Source of the DNA: Agarivorans sp. Toyoura001
Lineage (GTDB): Bacteria > Pseudomonadota > Gammaproteobacteria > Enterobacterales > Celerinatantimonadaceae
Direction: 5' to 3'
Assembly (NCBI RefSeq): GCF_005405585.1
Contig: NZ_BJEQ01000001.1
Location: 248,001-312,000 of the forward strand
DNA: 64,000 bases
The position numbers and the translations under genes were made by a program. Positions 58,471-64,000 of the stretch are shown piece by piece (position 1 is the stretch's first letter; each line of letters opens with the position of its first letter). The notes beneath the pieces are model-generated. The model did no database searches. It was not told the origin of the DNA and worked only from the letters and a program-made list of their open reading frames with translations.

Positions 58471-60414
58471 TTAGCCTTTCGGCTTGCCATAAGGGTAACC
58501 CAGTTCTTTTGGCGTTAGGAATGGCGTAATCTCTTGCTGGCGCCGATATTGATACACCACCTGGTAAGCTAATACACTTTGCACGTAATGGCGGGTTTCC
58601 TTAAAAGGAATAGACTCTACCCATACATCGGCAGGAACATCTCCCCTATCGGCTAACCATCGGCTCACCCGATGTGGGCCTGCATTGTAAGCTGCGGCGG
58701 CCAAAATTCGATTGCCTTTATATCGATTAAGCAAACCATCTAAATACGCACTACCCAATCTAATATTGTCTTCAGGCGTAAATAACTGCGTGCGTGAACG
58801 GTATTTAAAGCCAATTTTACGCGCAGTTTCTTTTGCAGTTGCAGGCATCAACTGCATTAAGCCTCGAGCACCTACAGTGCTTTGAGCTAGCGGATACATG
58901 GCACTTTCCTGTCGCGCGACTGCGAATAACAGGCTAGCTTCTACTTGGCGCTTATTAGCAAAGTACTCAAACTCTTTAGCAAAACTTAAAGGGAAGCGCA
59001 TTTCTAGCTGATCCCACTGCTTAGCAACAATAGAGGCTTGAACGGCAAAATCTTGCCAATTATGGCTTAAGGCTAATACTCCTAAATCTAACTGGCGTAA
59101 CAAGCTTGAGCGACGCAGCAAGGTATCCCATTCTGTGCGCGCCGAGTAATACTCCTCAAGTGCCAATAGCTCTTTCACTCTAAGTACCACTGGGTGCTGA
59201 TTTAGCTGCACTAAAGTATCGTCAGAGGTTTGATGGAGTTGCTCCCCTAACTGATAATCTTGACCCAAGTACTGCGCGGCTAGAAATCCATGATAACTAC
59301 GTTCTTCGGCCAATTTTTCTATGGTTGGGGTGGCGAGTTCTTTCTGGCCAAGTGCCACTAGCGAGCGAGCCTGCCAATAAATCCAACGTTCTTGCTGCTG
59401 TTTAGCCTCTGGCAAGCGCGCAATCCATAAACCAATTTGGTCCCATTTTTGCTGCGAAATGGCCAAGCGGAGCCGCCGCTCTATCGTGCTGGTATGGGGT
59501 TGTAAACGTAGCTGGCGGTCGGCCCATTTGAGCAACTCAGGGCTGGGATCACTTATCACCCTTCCAATTAAGTAACGCTCTGTACTATGGAATAAAGAGC
59601 TCGATTTGCTTAAGGGCTTCGACCAACGTTCGATATGCTCTACCGCAGCCACTAAATCTTTGCGCCCTAGGCGTTTTATGGCTAACAATGCAATTTCTTG
59701 ATGGCGGCTAGATTGGTTTATTTTAAGTTTACCGGAGCTGATAACAACCATTGGTTTGGAGTAAGCATCAATCAACAACTTGGCATCAGATTTTTTTGAG
59801 TCTGATAAAGATTTAGAGAGGTATTTGAGTAAGCTAACTTGATTCGCTTGAAAGCTCAGTAACATCCGCTGCCAACGTAACTTGTCGCTAATATTGCCGG
59901 CTTTTTGCCAACTATCGAACAAAGGGTCACAAGACTTAGGACGGGAGCGCCCATGTAGCCACAAGCTTTCGGCACCTTGCCAAGCGTATTCAGCGTCGCC
60001 AACTTTTAAATTGGCGTAATAGTGATAGCACTGTAAATCTGTACTATTGGGTAGTTTAGGGTAAAAGTCGAGATAGCTTTGCCACTCTTTGCGCCGAGCC
60101 AGTTCCACCATAAATCGTCGCTGAATGGCGTGGCGAAGGTAGGACTGTGGGTTATCTTGCATGAATTGTTCTACCTGGTCTTGAGAGACCTTACGCATTT
60201 GGCCGCGTAACTGGTAATACTGAAGGTAATTATAAAGAGGATATTGACTTAGCTTAGTGAGAGACTTCTCCGCTTTATCCCACTTTTGGCTGCGCTGCAG
60301 CTTTCTTACTTCATTATAAGCTTGCTGTTGCGGAGTCAAATCAACAGCCTGCGCTAAACTCAGACTGCTTCCACAAATCATACAAACTACTACTTGCCAC
60401 AACCGCTGAAGCAT
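58471..60414 (-). CDS. slt: Soluble lytic murein transglycosylase Slt70
   Basis: 647 residues, E. coli Slt70 size (645). A signal peptide (MLQRLWQVVVCMICGSSLSL, cut near AQA at 22-24) is followed by a long superhelical alpha U-domain with TPR-like helices. A linker leads to the lysozyme-like catalytic domain with Glu503 in ARQESAMYPLAQSTVGARGLMQLMP. It degrades murein to 1,6-anhydro products in the periplasm. The downstream YAAGPHR segment (AYNAGPHRV) is intact. It is separate from yejF by 35 bases. Confidence 0.96.
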   Translation of the reverse strand: MLQRLWQVVVCMICGSSLSLAQAVDLTPQQQAYNEVRKLQRSQKWDKAEKSLTKLSQYPLYNYLQYYQLRGQMRKVSQDQVEQFMQDNPQSYLRHAIQRRFMVELARRKEWQSYLDFYPKLPNSTDLQCYHYYANLKVGDAEYAWQGAESLWLHGRSRPKSCDPLFDSWQKAGNISDKLRWQRMLLSFQANQVSLLKYLSKSLSDSKKSDAKLLIDAYSKPMVVISSGKLKINQSSRHQEIALLAIKRLGRKDLVAAVEHIERWSKPLSKSSSLFHSTERYLIGRVISDPSPELLKWADRQLRLQPHTSTIERRLRLAISQQKWDQIGLWIARLPEAKQQQERWIYWQARSLVALGQKELATPTIEKLAEERSYHGFLAAQYLGQDYQLGEQLHQTSDDTLVQLNQHPVVLRVKELLALEEYYSARTEWDTLLRRSSLLRQLDLGVLALSHNWQDFAVQASIVAKQWDQLEMRFPLSFAKEFEYFANKRQVEASLLFAVARQESAMYPLAQSTVGARGLMQLMPATAKETARKIGFKYRSRTQLFTPEDNIRLGSAYLDGLLNRYKGNRILAAAAYNAGPHRVSRWLADRGDVPADVWVESIPFKETRHYVQSVLAYQVVYQYRRQQEITPFLTPKELGYPYGKPKG

Positions 60415-60449
60415 TGCTTATAGCACCCTATCACTGAGTCTACTGATAT

Positions 60450-62021
60450 TTAGATTAACGCAGCATTGATTAATCGGCGAGTATATTCTTGCTTAGGTTG
60501 CGAAAAAAGTTGTTCGGTTTCGCCTTGCTCAACCAATTGCCCGTATTGCATCACCATCACGCGGTGACTTAAGGCGCGAATAACCGCTAAATCGTGGCTA
60601 ATAAACAAGTAGCTAAGGTTATATTTTTGCTGAAGTTTTCGTAATAACTCCAACAATTGCTTTTGTACCGTGCAATCTAATGCCGAGGTAGGTTCGTCGA
60701 GAATCAACACTTCAGGCTTTAATACTAGCGCGCGAGCTAAAGAAATACGTTGCCGCTGCCCACCAGAAAACTCATGAGGGTAACGATGCATGGTATCGGG
60801 CTCTAGACCGACATCAATGAGCGCCTCTGATACACGCTGCTTAAGGGCTTGTTCGTCTAAATCGAAATGAAGATTCAACCCTTCGCCGATAATTTGCAAT
60901 ACCGACATTCGTGGACTCAAGCTAGAAAAAGGGTCTTGAAAAACAATCTGCATGAAACGCCGCAATGGGCGCATTTGTTTAACTGAATGGTCTTGAATAA
61001 ATTCCCGTTTAAAGGCAATGCTTCCTTCACTGTCGGTAAGCCTTAATACCGCTTGAGCTAAGGTGCTTTTACCAGAGCCACTCTCGCCAACAATGCCTAG
61101 AGTTTCTCCACGCTTCAAATGAAAATCTATACCGTTGACCGCTTTAATGTGATCAACCGTGCGCTGTAAAAAACCGCGCTTTATTGGAAACCATACTTTG
61201 AGTTTGTTTACATCAAGCAACATCTCTTGCTTGGCCTCAGGCAAAAACTCTCGCACTGGCTCTGAATCGAGCAGCATTTTGGTATAAGGATGTTGCGGCT
61301 CTGCAAATAGCGCTTTGCAGTTATTAACTTCCACTAGCTCACCACACTTCATTACCGCGACACGGTCGGCATAACCGCGCACTACATTTAGGTCGTGAGT
61401 AATCAACAATATCGCCATACCCAATTTTTGTTGTAGCTCTTGCAGTAACTCTAAAATTTGTTGCTGAATGGTAACGTCTAAGGCTGTGGTAGGTTCATCG
61501 GCAACCAGCAGTTTAGGCTCTGTCGCTAATGCCATGGCAATCATTACTCGCTGCCGTTGTCCGCCAGATAACTGATGAGGGAAACTCGATAAACGTTTCT
61601 CTGGTTCAACAATACCCACTAAATCAAGTAACTCTAGCACACGCTCCCGCGCTTGCTGCTTATGCATGCCGCGGTGCGAACACAATACTTCACTAATTTG
61701 TTTTTCAACACTATGTAGTGGGTTTAGCGACGTGAGTGGTTCTTGAAAGATCATCGCAATTTGATCGCCACGCAGCGCTTGCAACAATTTAACCGGTTGA
61801 TTAAGTACCGATTGCTGGTTAAGCAAAATGTCGCCTGTCACTTCAGCATTTTCACCCAGTAAGGATAAAATCGATAAAGCACTTACCGATTTACCAGAAC
61901 CACTCTCGCCCACCAAGGCCAAAGTCTCCCCTTGAAATACATCAAAGCTCACTTTCTTTACTACTGGTTCAGGCAGGCCAAAGCACACCGATAGCTGTTT
62001 TACTTCTAATAACTTATTCAT
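60450..62021 (-). CDS. yejF: ABC transporter ATPase YejF
   Basis: 523 residues with two ABC ATPase domains in one chain. The first has Walker A GESGSGKS near 37-44 and LSGGQRQR near 152, and the second has GESGSGKST near 308 and FSGGQRQR, each followed by Walker B (LLVADEPT and LILDEPT). In E. coli, YejF energises the YejABEF importer for microcin C and other peptides. It begins nine bases after yejE. Confidence 0.95.
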   Translation of the reverse strand: MNKLLEVKQLSVCFGLPEPVVKKVSFDVFQGETLALVGESGSGKSVSALSILSLLGENAEVTGDILLNQQSVLNQPVKLLQALRGDQIAMIFQEPLTSLNPLHSVEKQISEVLCSHRGMHKQQARERVLELLDLVGIVEPEKRLSSFPHQLSGGQRQRVMIAMALATEPKLLVADEPTTALDVTIQQQILELLQELQQKLGMAILLITHDLNVVRGYADRVAVMKCGELVEVNNCKALFAEPQHPYTKMLLDSEPVREFLPEAKQEMLLDVNKLKVWFPIKRGFLQRTVDHIKAVNGIDFHLKRGETLGIVGESGSGKSTLAQAVLRLTDSEGSIAFKREFIQDHSVKQMRPLRRFMQIVFQDPFSSLSPRMSVLQIIGEGLNLHFDLDEQALKQRVSEALIDVGLEPDTMHRYPHEFSGGQRQRISLARALVLKPEVLILDEPTSALDCTVQKQLLELLRKLQQKYNLSYLFISHDLAVIRALSHRVMVMQYGQLVEQGETEQLFSQPKQEYTRRLINAALI

Positions 62022-62030
62022 TGCAGCTAC

Positions 62031-63083
62031 CTATACTCGTTTACGCGGGTCAAATGCATCTCGCGCCGCTTCGCCAATAAACACCAACAGGATTAAAATT
62101 ATCGACATAGAGAAAAAAGCAGTAATACCCAACCATGGAGCCTGCAGATTATTCTTTCCTTGAGCCACCATTTCTCCTAGTGAGGGAGAGCCAGGAGGCA
62201 AACCGAAGCCTAGGTAATCCAAGGCCGTTAATGCTGTTAAGCCGCCAATAAAGATAAACGGCATAAAGGTTAACGTAGCGATCATTGCATTGGGCAGAAT
62301 GTGTCGAGCCATAATAGCCCTATCGCCCACGCCTAAAGCCCGTGCGGCTTTTACATATTCTAAGTTTCGGCCGCGTAAAAACTCTGCTCTCACTACATCC
62401 ACTAAGCTCATCCAACTAAACAGCAGCAAAATACCTAATAGCCACCAAAAGCTAGGCTGTACCAAGCTAGACAGAATAATCAGCAAGAACATTTGTGGCA
62501 TGCCCGACCAAATCTCAATAAAGCGCTGACCTAACAAGTCCACTCGCCCACCAAAATACCCCTGCATGGCACCTACCGCTACGCCAATCACAGAGCTGCT
62601 TATTGCCAATACTAAAGCAAACAATACAGACAACCTGAAGCCATAAAGCAAGCGGGCAAATACATCTCTGCCTTGGTCGTCGGTGCCTAGCCAATTGATT
62701 AGCGTTGGTGGCGACGGAGAGGGTTCGGTGAGGTTGTAATTAATCGTGTCATAAGAAAAGTGCACCGGAGGCCAGATCATCCAGCCACCTTGTTCTTTAA
62801 TCAGTTCTTGAATGTAAGGGTCTGAATAATCAGCTTCTATATCTAAATCACCACCAAATTCAAGCTCGGTATAGTGACTAACAATAGGCATCATCCATTG
62901 CTGTTGATAACGAATTAACACCGGTTTGTCGTTAGCAATAAATTCTGCAAACATACTCCCCACAAACAACAGCAAGAATAACCAAAAACTCCAATATCCG
63001 CGTTTATTAGCCTTAAACTGTAACCATCTTCGCTGATTAAGCGGGCTAGCTTTGGCACGTTTCCATTGTGCAACTACACCCAT
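62031..63083 (-). CDS. yejE: ABC transporter permease YejE
   Basis: 350 residues from ATG 63083. The frame extends to 63119 but that overlaps yejB by 12 codons, while GGGGAGG precedes the chosen ATG just after the yejB stop. It has about six membrane segments and a DppC/OppC-type permease domain with the EAA-loop AARALGVGDRAIMARHILPNAMIATLTF. NWLGTDDQGRDVFARLLYGFR is typical of this group. It pairs with YejB as the membrane channel. Confidence 0.95.
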   Translation of the reverse strand: MGVVAQWKRAKASPLNQRRWLQFKANKRGYWSFWLFLLLFVGSMFAEFIANDKPVLIRYQQQWMMPIVSHYTELEFGGDLDIEADYSDPYIQELIKEQGGWMIWPPVHFSYDTINYNLTEPSPSPPTLINWLGTDDQGRDVFARLLYGFRLSVLFALVLAISSSVIGVAVGAMQGYFGGRVDLLGQRFIEIWSGMPQMFLLIILSSLVQPSFWWLLGILLLFSWMSLVDVVRAEFLRGRNLEYVKAARALGVGDRAIMARHILPNAMIATLTFMPFIFIGGLTALTALDYLGFGLPPGSPSLGEMVAQGKNNLQAPWLGITAFFSMSIILILLVFIGEAARDAFDPRKRV

Positions 63084-63084
63084 G

Positions 63085-64000
63085 CTACTGCCTCCCCTCA
63101 AAGTTGATTCGAGGGTCAATCATAGTGTAGGTAATATCACTAATAAGCTTCAAGATTAGACCAATTAAGGTAGACATATACAAGGTGCCAAATACCACTG
63201 GATAATCACGATTCACCACGGCTTCAAAGCCCAACAAGCCCAGGCCATCGAGCGAAAAAATCACTTCAATCATGAATGAACCCGTTAAGAAAATGCTTAT
63301 AAGAGTGGCTGGCAAACTGGAGATAACCAATAGCATAGCGTTACGGAATACATGACCGTAGAGCACGCGATTTTCGGTTAAACCTTTAGCACGGGCGGTC
63401 AGTACATATTGCTTGTTAATTTCATCTAAAAAGGAGTTTTTGGTTAACATGGTTAAGGTAGCAAAACTGCCAATTACCATGGCGGTAACAGGCAAGGCTA
63501 AATGCCAAAAATAATCGCCCACTTTACCCAGTAAACTGAGTTCTTCCCAATTAGTGGAGGTTAATCCACGCAGCGGGAACCAATCCCAGTAACTGCCTCC
63601 AGCAAATAACACAATCAACATAATTGCGAACAAGAAATTAGGAATGGCAAACCCGACAGTAACCAATGTCGAACTCCATACATCAAAGCGACTGCCATGC
63701 TGCACCGCTTTGCGGATCCCCAAAGGAATAGAGATACCGTAAACCAATAGTGTGGTCCATAAGCCAAGTGAAATAGAGACCGGCATTTTCTCAAGGATGA
63801 GATCTACAACTGAGCTATCACGATAGAAACTGTCACCAAAATCAAAGCGCAGATAGTTGCCCAGCATATCAAAATAGCGCTCGTGCACTGGCTTATCAAA
63901 ACCATAAAGTTGCTCAAGTTCTTTGACTAACTCTGGCGGTAAACCTTGGGCTCCGCGATATTGGCTAGAGCCGCCACCGCCGTTGTTGGTTTGAATAATC
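63085..64000 (-). CDS. yejB: ABC transporter permease YejB, 5' truncated by window
   Basis: 305 residues are visible. The open frame continues to base 64000 beyond GTG 63888, which is internal: the upstream codons read [25 protein letters not shown], as in E. coli YejB (364 residues). The start therefore lies outside. It is a DppB/OppB-type permease with about five visible membrane helices and the EAA-loop [25 protein letters not shown]. yejA should lie upstream, off the window. The stop is one base before the yejE ATG. Confidence 0.95.
   Translation of the reverse strand, partial: IIQTNNGGGGSSQYRGAQGLPPELVKELEQLYGFDKPVHERYFDMLGNYLRFDFGDSFYRDSSVVDLILEKMPVSISLGLWTTLLVYGISIPLGIRKAVQHGSRFDVWSSTLVTVGFAIPNFLFAIMLIVLFAGGSYWDWFPLRGLTSTNWEELSLLGKVGDYFWHLALPVTAMVIGSFATLTMLTKNSFLDEINKQYVLTARAKGLTENRVLYGHVFRNAMLLVISSLPATLISIFLTGSFMIEVIFSLDGLGLLGFEAVVNRDYPVVFGTLYMSTLIGLILKLISDITYTMIDPRINFEGRQ

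Noticed and set aside
63084-63119. Longer YejE starting at 63119
   Set aside because: It overlaps yejB by 12 codons and lacks an SD; ATG 63083 has a strong SD just after the yejB stop.

Overview
The window is chromosomal DNA of a gammaproteobacterium. Gene order matches Escherichia coli at several loci: metT-type tRNA cluster-ubiF-miaB-ybeZ-ybeY-ybeX-lnt, leuS-lptE-holA-nadD-rsfS-rlmH-mrdA-mrdB-mltB-rlpA-dacA-ybeD-lipB-lipA, and frsA-crl-proB-proA. Moderate GC, polysaccharide-active enzymes (GH8, GH2) and a PEP-CTERM protein suggest a marine Alteromonadales relative, possibly Agarivorans; this is inference from content, not a database match.

Layout. 1-2520: the 3' part of ychF, then a seven-gene tRNA cluster (Met-Leu-Gln-Gln-Met-Leu-Gln) with a promoter and a terminator. 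2624-23938: ubiF on the minus strand, then a long plus-strand housekeeping block for tRNA modification, ribosome maturation, lipoprotein acylation, LPS export, replication, NAD synthesis, cell elongation and lipoate synthesis; ybeL is inverted within it. 24001-27025: a small secreted Gly/Pro-rich protein and a PEP-CTERM protein, divergent from a GH8 lipoprotein, across a 730-bp AT-rich region with a good CRP-like site. 27076-30617: a sigma54 activator divergent from an aldehyde dehydrogenase that has a -24/-12 promoter. 30696-34819: an SDR, a LysR regulator and a GH2 beta-mannosidase.

34820-36969 is the accessory patch. Three small unrelated plus-strand ORFs (an abortive-infection C-terminal domain protein, an unknown protein and a small lipoprotein) are separated by TAACAAAC/GTTAGGA cores that resemble integron attC ends. 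The region after it returns to core genes: sixA, proA-proB, crl, frsA, a purine permease, pepD, an SPFH protein, dinB under a LexA box, a MOSC-reductase-ferredoxin fusion, a VOC protein and a diguanylate cyclase. 51343-56171 is a minus-strand run (yeeZ-ltaE-cinA-msrP-msrQ). It is followed by a GalR-like repressor, pdxH, slt and the yejBEF peptide transporter, whose yejB runs off the window end.

Most of the window is ordinary. The points most worth a second look are the cassette-like patch, a structured candidate small RNA or leader before yeeZ, the sigma54 promoter with its upstream repeats, the SOS box that fixes the dinB start, the MOSC fusion, a hairpin between the Shine-Dalgarno and TTG start of ybeZ, and paired repeats before the purine permease.
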